The position numbers were made by a program, and so were the translations under genes. This document shows positions 45,056-54,546 of a stretch of 64,000 nucleotides of DNA, piece by piece. Below the pieces are notes generated by a model, which saw only the letters and a program-made list of their open reading frames with translations, did not search any database and was not told where the DNA came from. Every line of letters begins with the position of its first letter. Position 1 is the first letter of the stretch. The DNA comes from Rhizobacter sp. Root404. Its GTDB lineage: Bacteria; Pseudomonadota; Gammaproteobacteria; Burkholderiales; Burkholderiaceae_C. The stretch spans positions 248,001 through 312,000 of the forward strand of contig NZ_LMDS01000005.1 in NCBI RefSeq assembly GCF_001425865.1, given 5' to 3'.

Positions 45056-46225
45056 GTGATCAGCAGCATCCGGCGCTTCATCGCCTCCGAGTCGGCCGGC
45101 GGCATCGTCCTCGCGCTCGCCGCGGTGGTCGCCCTGATCGTCAGCAATTCGCCGCTCGGCCCGCTTTACCGCGAGTTCATCGGCCTGCGCGGCGAGGTCC
45201 GCATCGCCAACGACTGGCTGGTGCTGGCCAAGCCGCTGCTGCTGTGGGTGAACGACTTGTGGATGGCGGTGTTCTTCTTCGTCGTCGGCCTGGAGATCAA
45301 GCGCGAGGTGCTCGCCGGCGAGCTGGCGTCGGTCAAGCAGGCCTCGCTGCCGGCTGTCGCGGCGCTTGGCGGGATGATCGTGCCGGCGCTGATCTACGTC
45401 GCGCTGAACCACGCCGACCCGGTCGCGCTGCGCGGCTGGGCGATCCCGACCGCCACCGACATCGCGTTCGCCCTCGGCATCCTGATGCTGCTCGGCTCGC
45501 GTGTGCCGGCCTCGCTGAAGGTCTTCCTGACGGCGGTCGCGATCATCGACGACCTCGGCGCGATCGTTGTGATCGCCGCGTTCTACACCGCGCAGCTCTC
45601 GCTGCCGATGCTGGCGGCGGCCGGCGGCGGCATCGTGCTGCTGGTGCTGCTGAACCGCGCGAGGGTGATGCACATCGGCCCCTATGTCGTGATCGGGCTG
45701 GTGATCTGGGTCTGCGTGCTCAAGTCCGGCATCCACGCGACGCTGGCCGGCGTCGTCACCGCGATGGCGATCCCGCTGCGCGATCCGCAGGGCGGCTCGC
45801 CGCTCGAGACCGCCGAGCACGCGCTGCACCCGTGGGTCGCCTTCGTCGTGCTGCCGATGTTCGCGTTCGCGAACGCCGGCGTGAACCTGCAGGGCGTCTC
45901 GCTGGCCACCCTGGCGCAGGGCATCCCGCTCGGCATCGCGCTCGGCCTGGTGCTGGGCAAGGCGGTCGGCGTGTTCGGCGCTTCATGGCTGTTGATGCGG
46001 CTCACCGGCGCGGCGCTGCCGGCCGAGTCGACGACACGGCAGTTCTTCGGTGTCTGCGTGCTGTGCGGCATCGGCTTCACGATGAGCCTGTTCATCGGCG
46101 GACTCGCGTTCGTCGGTCAGGACGCCGCCTACGAGACCCAGGTCAAGCTGGGCGTGCTCGGCGGCTCACTGATCGCCGGCGTGCTCGGGGTGTTGCTGCT
46201 GCTGCGCGGAGGCGCCCGCCACTGA
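45056..46225 (+). CDS. nhaA: Na+/H+ antiporter NhaA
   Basis: 389 residues with about twelve membrane helices. Exchanges one Na+ for two protons to control cytoplasmic pH and sodium. Ion-binding Asp residues appear in PTATDIAFALG and VAIIDDLGAIVVIA, matching Asp133 and the Asp163/164 pair of E. coli NhaA. NDLWMAVFFFVVGLEIKREV and PMFAFANAGVNLQG are further signature regions. The C-terminal part CGIGFTMSLFIGGLAF is also diagnostic. Starts with GTG; GAGG lies about nine bases upstream. Confidence 0.95.
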   Translation: MISSIRRFIASESAGGIVLALAAVVALIVSNSPLGPLYREFIGLRGEVRIANDWLVLAKPLLLWVNDLWMAVFFFVVGLEIKREVLAGELASVKQASLPAVAALGGMIVPALIYVALNHADPVALRGWAIPTATDIAFALGILMLLGSRVPASLKVFLTAVAIIDDLGAIVVIAAFYTAQLSLPMLAAAGGGIVLLVLLNRARVMHIGPYVVIGLVIWVCVLKSGIHATLAGVVTAMAIPLRDPQGGSPLETAEHALHPWVAFVVLPMFAFANAGVNLQGVSLATLAQGIPLGIALGLVLGKAVGVFGASWLLMRLTGAALPAESTTRQFFGVCVLCGIGFTMSLFIGGLAFVGQDAAYETQVKLGVLGGSLIAGVLGVLLLLRGGARH

Positions 46226-46265
46226 CGCGCCCCGCTCAAGAACCGGCCCGCCCTGTCGATACCGA

Positions 46266-49200
46266 ATGGTCATGAACTTCCCGGCCGATCCCGTCGTTCC
46301 CTCCGTCGACGGCGCCGTGCTGGAACGCGCGTTGCTGATGCGCAAGGTGGTGATGCACCGCGCCAACCTGGCGCGGGCGCATGTCGGGTCGTTCGGTGCC
46401 GCACTGCTGCTGGCCGCGATGCTGCACGGCGCCGCGCCCAGCCGGCTGCTGTTCGGCTGGCTGGCGTTGCTGCTGGCGGTGTTCATCGGCCGCTACGCGA
46501 TGGTCCGCAGCCTGCCCCCGGCCGGCGACGATCCGGTGCGCAACCGTGCGTCGCTGAACCTGATGCGCGCCGGCTTCCTCGCCCACGGCCTGGCCTGGGG
46601 ACTGTGCGGCCTGATGCCGCTGGCGCCCTCCGATGTGCTGCACCTCGCGATCATCATGATGGTGGCGACCGGGGTCATGCTCAGCAGCTTCGCCGTGACC
46701 TCGTTCGACCTGTCGGCCGCCTTGCTGTTCGCGGTGCCGATCAGCGCGCCGATGTGCCTGCGGCTGTTCCTGCGAGACGACCCGACCTACTGGCTGCTGG
46801 CCGTCACGATGCTCGGCGCGGTGGTGTTCCTCAGCCTGACCTCGGGGCGCGCGTACCGCGTCGTCCGCAATTTCGAGGCCCTGCGCCTGGCTGCCGAGGG
46901 GCAGGCCGAAGCGCTGCGGTTCAGCGAGCAGTTGCTGGAGCGCACCGGCGCCTCCGCCGGCATCGGCGGCTGGGAGCTCGAACTGCCGGCGCAGACGCTG
47001 CGCCTGACGGCGCAGTTCGACCGCATCCACGGCCTCGAGCCGGCACTGCCGGCCTCGCTGGAACGCTGCCTCGCGCTCTACGAGCCGCAGCCGCAGGCCC
47101 GGATCCGCGCGGCGTTGGCGGCGGTCGCGGCGACGGGCGAGCCGTTCGACCAGGAGCACCCGCTGACGGCCGCCGATGGCCAGTCCCACTGGGTGCGGCT
47201 CACCGGCCACGCGCAGCGGGACGCCGGCGGCGTGATCGTCGGCGTCGGCGGCGTCGTCCAGGACATCACGGCGCGCAAGCTGGCCCAGCGGTCCCTGCAG
47301 ACGGCGCGCGACACGCTTCAGAACACGCTGGACAGCATGGCCCAGGGCATCGTCAGCCTCGACCCGGAGGGGCGCTTGCGGGTGCACAACCGGCGCGCGC
47401 TCGAGCTGCTGGACCTGCCGGCCGAGATCATGGTGGCCGGCACGCCGTACGACGAGGTGGTGCGTCACCAGATCGCGCGCGGCGACCTCGCCGCTGACGC
47501 GAGCTACATCGACGCCGAGGGCGAGCGCCGCTACATCCCGGGCGGCCGCAAGCACGCGCCCGAGACCTACGTGCGGCGCACCCGGCGCGGCCTGCTGATC
47601 GAGGTCCGCACCCGCCACCTGGCCGACGGCGGCATGGTGCGCACCTATGCCGACGTGACCGCCCATGTCGAAGCGCAGCGCGCACTGCGCAACAACGAAG
47701 CCGAACTGCGGGAACTGCTCGGTGCGTTCCCGGGCTCGATCGCGGTGATGAACGCCGAGTTCGTCTGCACCTACGCGAACGAACGGATGGCGGCCCTGGT
47801 CGACCGTCCGCGCGACCAGGTCGTCGGCCACGCGGTGCGGGAGATTCTCGGCGATGAAGGTTTCGAGCGCCTGCATGCGCGCATCGCGCCCGCGGCGCCG
47901 GGCACCTTGCTGACCACCGAATCCGAGTACCCGGCCACCGCCGTCCGCCCCCATAGCTGGCTGCAGATCACCTACGCGATCGGGATGCAGGATCCCGCAG
48001 GCGGCCGCAACACGTATGTCTTCGGTGTCGACATCAGCGCCCGCAAGCGGGCCGAGCAGGCGCTGACCGCCGCCAAGGAGGAGGCCGAGCGCGCCAACCA
48101 TGCCAAGTCGCAGTTCCTGTCGAGCATGTCGCACGAGTTGCGCACACCGATGAACGCGATCCTCGGTTTCGGCCAGCTGCTGCTCGCCGACGACCAGCAG
48201 CCGCTCGGCACCACCCATCGCGAGTACGCGCGCCAGATCCTGCGCGGTGGTCGCCACCTGCTGGACTTGATCAACGAGGTGCTCGACCTGGCGCAGATCG
48301 AGACCGGCAAGCTGCGCATCTCGCTCGAGCCGGTCCAGCTCGGCGAGGTGCTGCAGGAGTGCCTGACGCTGCTGCGCCCGCTGGCCCAGCAGGCCGGCAT
48401 CGCGCTGCAGGCGCCGCAGGGCTCGGCATGCGAGGCCTGGGTCCAGGCGGACCGCACGCGCCTGAAGCAGGTGCTGCTGAACCTGTTGTCGAACGCGATC
48501 AAGTACAACCGGCAGGGCGGCACGGTCGGTCTGCGCTGCGACGACGAAGACGAGGGCGAGGGCGAGGACGGGAGGGTCCGCATCGAGGTCCGTGACGACG
48601 GCCCCGGGCTCGACCCGATGCAGCAGGCACGCCTGTTCCAGGCCTTCGAGCGCCTCGAGGCGGGCAGCACCAGCGTGGAGGGCGCCGGGCTCGGGCTGGT
48701 GCTGAGCCGCCACTTCATGAAGTCGATGCACGGCGAGATCGGGCTGCGCAGCGATCCCGGGCAGGGCAGCCAGTTCTGGATCCGGCTGCCGCGCGCCGCG
48801 GCCGCGCGGGTGGCGGCGGTGCGCGCCGCCGAGGCGCCGCGCCCGCCGGTGCTTGCCGACGCGGCGGGCCTCGCACGCAAGGCGCTCTACATCGAGGACA
48901 ACCCGGTCAACGTGCTGCTGATGGAAGCCATGCTCGCGCGCATCCCCGGCCTGCAGCTGATCACGGCGGCATTGCCGTCGATCGGGCTGCGGCTCGCCGC
49001 CGAGGAGAACCTCGACCTCGTGTTGCTGGACATCCAGCTGCCCGAGATGGACGGGTTCGAGGTGCTGCGGCGCCTGCGCCTGCAAGACGCCACGCGGGCG
49101 ATCCCGGTCGTCGCGGTCAGCGCCAACGCGATGCCGGCGGACATCGAGAAGGGCCTGTCGGCGGGCTTCGAGCGCTACCTGCCGAAACCGCTCGACATCG

Positions 49201-49271
49201 ACGAGCTGACCCGGGCGGTCGAGGCCGCGCTCGCCTCGGCCGTCAGTGCGCGGCCGGCGCCGACGCGTTGA
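46266..49271 (+). CDS. Membrane hybrid histidine kinase with three PAS domains and a receiver
   Basis: 1001 residues. Six or so N-terminal helices (about 38-200) form a MASE-like sensor, then three PAS regions (about 225-345, 350-475, 485-600; the middle one begins [20 protein letters not shown], the PAS-7 type). HisKA follows with [17 protein letters not shown] (phosphoacceptor His623), HATPase_c with [17 protein letters not shown] and GAGLGLVLS (plus an acidic insert [10 protein letters not shown]), and a C-terminal receiver: [10 protein letters not shown], phosphorylatable Asp922 in [11 protein letters not shown] and Lys in LPKPLD. No separate response regulator lies nearby, so phosphate is probably passed on to a protein encoded elsewhere. 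Overlaps the UPF0114 gene by 29 bases. Confidence 0.92.
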   Translation: MVMNFPADPVVPSVDGAVLERALLMRKVVMHRANLARAHVGSFGAALLLAAMLHGAAPSRLLFGWLALLLAVFIGRYAMVRSLPPAGDDPVRNRASLNLMRAGFLAHGLAWGLCGLMPLAPSDVLHLAIIMMVATGVMLSSFAVTSFDLSAALLFAVPISAPMCLRLFLRDDPTYWLLAVTMLGAVVFLSLTSGRAYRVVRNFEALRLAAEGQAEALRFSEQLLERTGASAGIGGWELELPAQTLRLTAQFDRIHGLEPALPASLERCLALYEPQPQARIRAALAAVAATGEPFDQEHPLTAADGQSHWVRLTGHAQRDAGGVIVGVGGVVQDITARKLAQRSLQTARDTLQNTLDSMAQGIVSLDPEGRLRVHNRRALELLDLPAEIMVAGTPYDEVVRHQIARGDLAADASYIDAEGERRYIPGGRKHAPETYVRRTRRGLLIEVRTRHLADGGMVRTYADVTAHVEAQRALRNNEAELRELLGAFPGSIAVMNAEFVCTYANERMAALVDRPRDQVVGHAVREILGDEGFERLHARIAPAAPGTLLTTESEYPATAVRPHSWLQITYAIGMQDPAGGRNTYVFGVDISARKRAEQALTAAKEEAERANHAKSQFLSSMSHELRTPMNAILGFGQLLLADDQQPLGTTHREYARQILRGGRHLLDLINEVLDLAQIETGKLRISLEPVQLGEVLQECLTLLRPLAQQAGIALQAPQGSACEAWVQADRTRLKQVLLNLLSNAIKYNRQGGTVGLRCDDEDEGEGEDGRVRIEVRDDGPGLDPMQQARLFQAFERLEAGSTSVEGAGLGLVLSRHFMKSMHGEIGLRSDPGQGSQFWIRLPRAAAARVAAVRAAEAPRPPVLADAAGLARKALYIEDNPVNVLLMEAMLARIPGLQLITAALPSIGLRLAAEENLDLVLLDIQLPEMDGFEVLRRLRLQDATRAIPVVAVSANAMPADIEKGLSAGFERYLPKPLDIDELTRAVEAALASAVSARPAPTR

Positions 49272-49860
49272 GCAGCTTGTCGGTGTAGGCGATCGCGATC
49301 GCCGACAGCAGGAACGCGAGGTGGATGATGGTCTGCCACATCAGCACCTCGGGCTTCATGCTGGCGGCGCTGATGAAGCTCTTCAACAGGTGGATCGAGC
49401 TGATGCCGATGATCGCGGTGCCGAGCTTGACCTTCAGCACCGAGGCATTGACGTGGCTCAACCACTCGGGTTCGTCGGGGTGGCCTTCGAGTTCCATGCG
49501 GCTGACGAAGGTCTCGTAGCCGCCGACGATCACCATGATCAGCAGGTTCGAGATCATCACGACGTCGACCAGCGCGAGGACGGCCAGCATGATCACGGTC
49601 TCGGTCAGCTTCGCGGACTGACCGTCCGGAAACACGTAGCCCATGCCCTCGACCAGCGCCGTCAGCGCGGCCTGGCTGCCGAATGCCGCTTCCACGAGGT
49701 GCGTCAGCTCGACGAGGAAATGGAACACGTAGACGCACTGCGCCAGGATCAGCCCCAGGTACAGCGGCAGCTGCAGCCAGCGGCTCATGAAGATGAACGC
49801 CGGCAGCGGGCGCAGCTTCACGGCATGGTTGGGGCGGAGGGGATCGGGGGCTTGGGCCAT
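49243..49860 (-). CDS. UPF0114/YqhA-family membrane protein
   Basis: About 205 residues with four membrane helices (about 25-45, 80-110, 155-170, 178-195). The sequence [46 protein letters not shown] and [20 protein letters not shown] is typical of the TIGR00645/UPF0114 family, whose function is unknown. On the minus strand TACAAT (49901-49906, read as ATTGTA on the plus strand) lies about 40 bases before the ATG and may be the -10 box. The 3' end overlaps the histidine kinase coding end by 29 bases. Confidence 0.9.
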   Translation of the reverse strand: MAQAPDPLRPNHAVKLRPLPAFIFMSRWLQLPLYLGLILAQCVYVFHFLVELTHLVEAAFGSQAALTALVEGMGYVFPDGQSAKLTETVIMLAVLALVDVVMISNLLIMVIVGGYETFVSRMELEGHPDEPEWLSHVNASVLKVKLGTAIIGISSIHLLKSFISAASMKPEVLMWQTIIHLAFLLSAIAIAYTDKLLNASAPAAH

Positions 49861-50010
49861 GCGGGTTCGTCGGGAAGACGGCTGAGAGATACTGCGCGAA
49901 ATTGTAGATGTGGCCCCGCGGCGCTCGGAGTAAGCCCTTCGTAAGAGCAACGCCCTACGCTGCGCGGCAAAGCAGTCTGGGGAACACCCCTACACCTTGG
50001 AGACAGAACG
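49861..50010. promoter_or_regulatory. Divergent promoter region between the UPF0114 gene and acs
   Basis: The 150-base gap holds TACAAT for the minus-strand gene and, towards acs, the direct repeat GTAAG (49930-49934 and 49941-49945), spaced one helical turn apart, which is a plausible activator site. A GGAG at 49999-50002 is the acs ribosome-binding site, eight bases before the ATG. Confidence 0.4.
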
Positions 50011-51981
50011 ATGAGCGCATCCGAGACCCCCGTCTACACCCCCTCCGCCGCGGCGATGAAGGACGCCTACGTGTCCGGCATGGACGCCTACCGGGCGCTG
50101 GTCGCCGAGGCCGACGCCGACCACGAGGCCTTCTGGGCCCGCCAGGCCCGCGAACTGCTGAGCTGGAAGACGCCGTTCACGAAGGTGTTGAACGATGCCG
50201 ACGCCCCATTCTTCAAGTGGTTCGAGGACGGCACGCTGAATGCCTCCTACAACTGCCTGGACCGCCAGGTCGAGGCCGGGCTGGGCGAGAAGGTCGCGCT
50301 GATCTTCGAGGCGGACGACGGCAAGGTGACGCGGGTCACCTACCGCGAGCTGCTCGAACGCACCTGCCGCCTCGCCAACGCGCTGAAGCAGCGCGGCGTC
50401 AAGAAGGGCGACCGGGTCGCGATCTACCTGGGCATGTCGGTCGAGGGCGTGGTCGCGATGCAGGCCTGCGCCCGCATCGGCGCGACGCACACGGTGATCT
50501 TCGGCGGCTTCTCGGCGCAGAGCCTGCGCGACCGCATCGCCGACACCGGCGCCGTGATGGTGATCACCGCCGACGAGCAGCTGCGCGGCGGCAAGCAGCT
50601 GCCGCTCAAGGCGATCGTCGACGAGGCGCTCGCGATGCCCGGCTGCGAGACGGTCAAGGACGTGATCGTCTACCAGCGCACCGGCGGCAAGATCGCCTGG
50701 AACGATGCCCGCGACCACTGGCTGCACGACGAAGTCAAGAACCAGGCGGCCACCTGCGAGCCGGAGTGGGTCGGCGCCGAGCACCCGCTGTTCCTGCTCT
50801 ACACCTCGGGGTCGACCGGCAAGCCCAAGGGCGTGCAGCACTCGACCGGCGGCTACCTGCTGCACGCGGCGCTGACGACCAAGTGGACCTTCGACCTGAA
50901 GCCGAACGACGTGTTCTGGTGCACCGCCGACATCGGCTGGGTCACCGGCCACACTTACATCACCTATGGCCCGCTGGCGCTCGGCGGCACCGAGATCGTG
51001 TTCGAGAGCGTGCCGACGTATCCTGACGCCGGCCGCTTCTGGAAGATGATCCAGGACCACAAGGTCACGATCTTCTATACCGCACCGACGGCGATCCGCT
51101 CGCTGATCAAGGCGGCCGAAGGCAACGCCGCGGTGCACCCGGACCGCTACGACCTGAAGAGCCTGCGCATCCTCGGCTCGGTCGGCGAGCCGATCAACCC
51201 GGCCGCGTGGGAGTGGTATCACAAGCATGTCGGCGGCGGCCGCTGCCCGATCGTCGACACCTTCTGGCAGACCGAGACGGGCGGCCACATGATCACGCCG
51301 CTGCCGGGCGCGACGCCTCTGGTGCCGGGCTCGTGCACGCTGCCGTTCCCGGGCATCGCCGCGGCGATCGTCGACGAGACCGGCCACGACGTGCCGAACG
51401 GTACCGCCGGCATTCTGGTCGTCAAGAAGCCGTGGCCGAGCATGATCCGCACGATCTGGGGCGACCCGGAGCGCTTCAAGAAGAGCTACTACCCGGAAGA
51501 TTTCAAGGGCAAGTACTACCTCGCCGGCGACGGCGCGATACGCGACGCCGAGACCGGCTACTTCACGATCACCGGCCGCATCGACGACGTGCTGAACGTC
51601 TCCGGGCACCGCATGGGCACGATGGAGATCGAATCGGCGCTGGTCTCGTGCACCGACCTGGTCGCCGAGGCGGCCGTGGTCGGCCGCCCGGACGACACCA
51701 CCGGCGAGGCGATCTGCGCCTTCGTCGTGCTCAAGCGCTCGCGCCCGACCGGCGACGAGGCCAAGGCGATCGCGAAGCAGTTGCGCGACTGGGTCGGCAA
51801 GGAGATCGGCCCGATCGCCAAGCCCAAGGACATCCGCTTCGGCGACAACCTGCCGAAGACCCGCAGCGGCAAGATCATGCGGCGCCTGCTGCGCTCGGTC
51901 GCGAAGGGCGAGGCGATCACGCAGGACACGTCGACCCTGGAGAATCCGGCGATCCTCGATCAGCTGGCCGAGAGCAACTGA
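50011..51981 (+). CDS. acs: Acetyl-CoA synthetase (AMP-forming)
   Basis: 656 residues, full family length. Converts acetate, ATP and CoA into acetyl-CoA through acetyl-AMP. Motifs: [20 protein letters not shown] (P-loop), [54 protein letters not shown] and [15 protein letters not shown], whose Lys is the site normally acetylated to switch the enzyme off. N-terminal [14 protein letters not shown] and [15 protein letters not shown] stretches are typical of bacterial Acs rather than propionyl-CoA synthetase. Strong Shine-Dalgarno. Followed by the phosphomannomutase gene after 71 bases. Confidence 0.95.
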   Translation: MSASETPVYTPSAAAMKDAYVSGMDAYRALVAEADADHEAFWARQARELLSWKTPFTKVLNDADAPFFKWFEDGTLNASYNCLDRQVEAGLGEKVALIFEADDGKVTRVTYRELLERTCRLANALKQRGVKKGDRVAIYLGMSVEGVVAMQACARIGATHTVIFGGFSAQSLRDRIADTGAVMVITADEQLRGGKQLPLKAIVDEALAMPGCETVKDVIVYQRTGGKIAWNDARDHWLHDEVKNQAATCEPEWVGAEHPLFLLYTSGSTGKPKGVQHSTGGYLLHAALTTKWTFDLKPNDVFWCTADIGWVTGHTYITYGPLALGGTEIVFESVPTYPDAGRFWKMIQDHKVTIFYTAPTAIRSLIKAAEGNAAVHPDRYDLKSLRILGSVGEPINPAAWEWYHKHVGGGRCPIVDTFWQTETGGHMITPLPGATPLVPGSCTLPFPGIAAAIVDETGHDVPNGTAGILVVKKPWPSMIRTIWGDPERFKKSYYPEDFKGKYYLAGDGAIRDAETGYFTITGRIDDVLNVSGHRMGTMEIESALVSCTDLVAEAAVVGRPDDTTGEAICAFVVLKRSRPTGDEAKAIAKQLRDWVGKEIGPIAKPKDIRFGDNLPKTRSGKIMRRLLRSVAKGEAITQDTSTLENPAILDQLAESN

Positions 51982-52018
51982 CCGGCAGGGCGGGGCGCGG
52001 CAAAGGTGAGGCGGTCCC

Positions 52019-52024
52019 TACAAT
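52019..52024 (+). promoter_or_regulatory. -10 box before the phosphomannomutase gene
   Basis: TACAAT lies 28 bases before the ATG in the 71-base gap after acs, suggesting the gene has its own promoter rather than relying on acs read-through. No clear -35 stands out. Confidence 0.35.
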
Positions 52025-52052
52025 CGCCGCACCTTCCACGTCTCCCTGTCCC

Positions 52053-53453
52053 ATGCAAGTCAGCGCCTCCAGTTTCAAAGCCTATGACATCCGCGGCGTC
52101 GTCGGCGCCGGTATCGACAACGCCTTCGCCGAGCACCTCGGCCGGGCGTTCGGCAGCGCGGCCGTCAAGGCCGGCGAGCGCGCGGTGGCAGTCGGGCGCG
52201 ACGGTCGGCTCTCCGGGCCCGGCCTGGTCGCTGCGCTGATCAAGGGGCTGCAGTCGACCGGGCTCGACGTCGTCGACCTGGGCGCGGTGACGACGCCGAT
52301 GCTGTACTACGTGGCCGCGACCCGCGGCCGGCGTGGCTGCAAGAGCGGCATCATGGTCACCGGCAGCCACAACCCGAAGGACTACAACGGCTTCAAGATG
52401 GTGCTCGCCGGCAAGGCGATCTACGGCGCCGAGATCCAGGACCTGCGCCGCCGCATCGAGGCCGAGGACTACGTGCGCGGTGCCGGCCGCGCCGCGACGA
52501 TGGACATCGGCGCCGAGTACCTCGCGCGCATCGTCGGCGACTGCCGGCTGGCGCGGCCGATGAAGATCGTCGTCGACTCGGGCAACGGCATCCCCGGCGC
52601 ATCCGCGCCCGGCATCCTGCGCGCGCTCGGCTGCGAGGTCACCGAGCTGTACTCCGAGGTCGACGGCGATTTCCCGAACCACCACCCGGACCCGAGCAAG
52701 CCCGAGAACCTGGCCGACCTGATCCGCACCGTGCGCGAGACCGACGCCGAACTGGGCCTCGCGTTCGACGGCGACGGCGACCGCCTCGGCGTGGTCACGA
52801 AGGACGGCCAGATCATCTACCCCGATCGCCAGCTGATGCTGTTCGCGACCGACATCCTGAAGCGCGTGCCCGGCGGCACCATCATCTTCGACGTCAAGTG
52901 CACGCAGCGGCTCGCGCCGTTGATCCGCAAGGCCGGCGGCAAGCCGCTGATGTGGAAGACCGGCCACTCGCTCGTCAAGGCCAAGCTGCGCGAGACCAAG
53001 GCGCCGATCGCCGGCGAGATGAGCGGCCACATCTTCTTCGCCGAACGCTGGTACGGCTTCGACGACGCGACCTACACGGCGGCTCGGCTGCTGGAGATCC
53101 TCTCGCGCAGCAAGAACCCGAGCAAGGTGCTGAACGCGCTGCCGACCAGCTTCAGCACGCCCGAGCTGAACGTGCCGTGCGCCGAGGGCGAGCCGCGGCA
53201 AGTCGTCGAGAAGCTGCTCGACAAGGCCTTCCTCGCCGCGCATTTCGCGAAGGGCGAGGTCGGCACGATCGACGGCCTGCGGGTCGACTACAAGGACGGC
53301 TTCGGCCTGATCCGCTCCAGCAACACCACGCCGGTGCTGGTGATGCGCTTCGAGGGCCACACCGCCGCGGCGCTGAAGCGGATCGAAGCCGACTTCATGG
53401 CCGCGCTGCGCGTCGTGAAGCCCGACGCCCAGGTCGCCGCCGCGGCGCACTGA
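52053..53453 (+). CDS. algC: Phosphomannomutase/phosphoglucomutase
   Basis: 466 residues. Interconverts the 1- and 6-phosphates of mannose and glucose, supplying sugar nucleotides for LPS and exopolysaccharide. FKAYDIRGVVG is the N-terminal motif, GIMVTGSHNPKDYNGFK contains the phosphoserine, LAFDGDGDRLGVV the Mg-binding Asp triad, GHIFFAERWYGFDDATYTAA the sugar-binding loop and SSNTTPVLVMRFEG the phosphate-binding loop. This is the AlgC-type bifunctional enzyme. Its position just before the LPS core genes waaC and waaA fits supply of LPS precursors, although a hairpin region separates them. Confidence 0.92.
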   Translation: MQVSASSFKAYDIRGVVGAGIDNAFAEHLGRAFGSAAVKAGERAVAVGRDGRLSGPGLVAALIKGLQSTGLDVVDLGAVTTPMLYYVAATRGRRGCKSGIMVTGSHNPKDYNGFKMVLAGKAIYGAEIQDLRRRIEAEDYVRGAGRAATMDIGAEYLARIVGDCRLARPMKIVVDSGNGIPGASAPGILRALGCEVTELYSEVDGDFPNHHPDPSKPENLADLIRTVRETDAELGLAFDGDGDRLGVVTKDGQIIYPDRQLMLFATDILKRVPGGTIIFDVKCTQRLAPLIRKAGGKPLMWKTGHSLVKAKLRETKAPIAGEMSGHIFFAERWYGFDDATYTAARLLEILSRSKNPSKVLNALPTSFSTPELNVPCAEGEPRQVVEKLLDKAFLAAHFAKGEVGTIDGLRVDYKDGFGLIRSSNTTPVLVMRFEGHTAAALKRIEADFMAALRVVKPDAQVAAAAH

Positions 53454-53461
53454 CCCTGTGA

Positions 53462-53553
53462 CGCGGCCGAGCCCCAGCGGGCCGAGCGCCGGGCCGCTCC
53501 CAAGCCGGCCCGCATCCCCGCGGGGGATCGACCGATGTACTCATCGGGCGAGG
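53462..53553. repeat. Stem-rich intergenic region between phosphomannomutase and waaC
   Basis: The 106-base gap contains ATCCCC (53514-53519) paired with GGGGAT (53523-53528), and CCGATG (53532-53537) paired with CATCGG (53542-53547) around a TACT loop, plus GCGGCC/GGCCGC further 5'. These consecutive hairpins may end the upstream transcript or shape the waaC leader. A GAGGGG just before the waaC ATG is the ribosome-binding site. Confidence 0.45.
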
Positions 53554-53559
53554 GGCTCC

Positions 53560-54546
53560 ATGCGTGTTCTCATCGTCAAGCTGTCGTCGCTCGGCGATGT
53601 GGTGCATGCAATGCCGGTGGTGCATGACATCCGCGCAGCGTTTCCCGAGGCCCTGATCGACTGGGTCGTCGAGCCCGGTTTCGCACCGCTGGTGCGGCGC
53701 GTCGACGGCGTGCACGCGGTGGTGGAATGCGCGTTGCGGCGCTGGAGCAGGGCCTGGTGGACCGGCGCGGTGCGGACCGAGTGGCGCGCGTTCAAGGCGC
53801 AGTTGCAGGCGACCCGCTACGACGCGGTGCTCGACCTGCAGGGCCTGACCAAGTCGGCGCTGATCGCGCGACTCGCGAAGCTCACGCCGACCGGCACCAG
53901 CTACGGCCTGGCCAACCGCACCGACGGCGCGAGTCACGAGCCGCCGGCGCGCTGGCTGGTCGATCGCGCGATCCGCATCAAGCCGCACATTCACGCGCTC
54001 GACCGTTCGCGCGTGCTGACGGCGCAGGCGCTCGGCTACGCGCTGGCCGGGCCGCCGGTGTTCGGCCTGCGCGCGGCACCGGCGCCGCATGACGACGGCG
54101 CGCCGACGCTGGTGTTCGTGCACGGCACCTCGCGCGACGACAAGCTCTGGCCCGAAGCGCACTGGATCGAACTCGGCCAGCGCGTCGCGGCCGAGGGCTG
54201 GCGCATCGCGCTGCCGCACGCCGGCCCGATCGAACTCGCGCGTGCACAACGCATCGCCACCGCGATCGGTGCGTCGGCTGCGGTGTGGCCGGCGATGAAC
54301 CTGGATGCGCTGACCGATCGGCTCGGTGCGACGCAGGGCGTGATCGGCGTCGACAGCGGCCTGAGCCACATCGCGGTCGCGCTCGATCTGCCGCACGTCC
54401 AGATCTACAACTTCCCCACCTCGTGGCGCACCGGGCCGCAACCGGCGCATGGCCATCGGCACCAGGTGTCGGTCGAGGCGCAGCCGACGCCGACGCTGGA
54501 CGCGGTCGCCGCGGCCTGGGCCGGCGTGCGCGAGGCGGTGCATTGA
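53560..54546 (+). CDS. waaC: Lipopolysaccharide heptosyltransferase I (WaaC)
   Basis: 328 residues. Adds the first L,D-heptose to Kdo of the LPS inner core on the cytoplasmic face of the inner membrane. N-terminal MRVLIVKLSSLGDVVHAMPV is the GT9 signature; VVEPGFAPLVRR, DLQGLTKSALIARL, FVHGTSRDDKLWPEAHW (nucleotide-sugar site) and GVDSGLSHIAVALDLP are also conserved. Well spaced Shine-Dalgarno (GAGGGG). Its stop overlaps the TTG start of waaA (TTGA), making a two-gene LPS core unit. Confidence 0.94.
   Translation: MRVLIVKLSSLGDVVHAMPVVHDIRAAFPEALIDWVVEPGFAPLVRRVDGVHAVVECALRRWSRAWWTGAVRTEWRAFKAQLQATRYDAVLDLQGLTKSALIARLAKLTPTGTSYGLANRTDGASHEPPARWLVDRAIRIKPHIHALDRSRVLTAQALGYALAGPPVFGLRAAPAPHDDGAPTLVFVHGTSRDDKLWPEAHWIELGQRVAAEGWRIALPHAGPIELARAQRIATAIGASAAVWPAMNLDALTDRLGATQGVIGVDSGLSHIAVALDLPHVQIYNFPTSWRTGPQPAHGHRHQVSVEAQPTPTLDAVAAAWAGVREAVH

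Noticed and set aside
46236..49085. A minus-strand open frame of about 949 codons over the histidine kinase
   Set aside because: The kinase on the plus strand has continuous domains and motifs; the antisense frame is His/Gln/Arg-rich with none.
53458..53559. Extension of WaaC to an earlier start
   Set aside because: The upstream in-frame residues are Pro/Ser/Arg-rich, lie in the hairpin region and have no family similarity; the ATG giving MRVLIVKLSS has a good ribosome-binding site.
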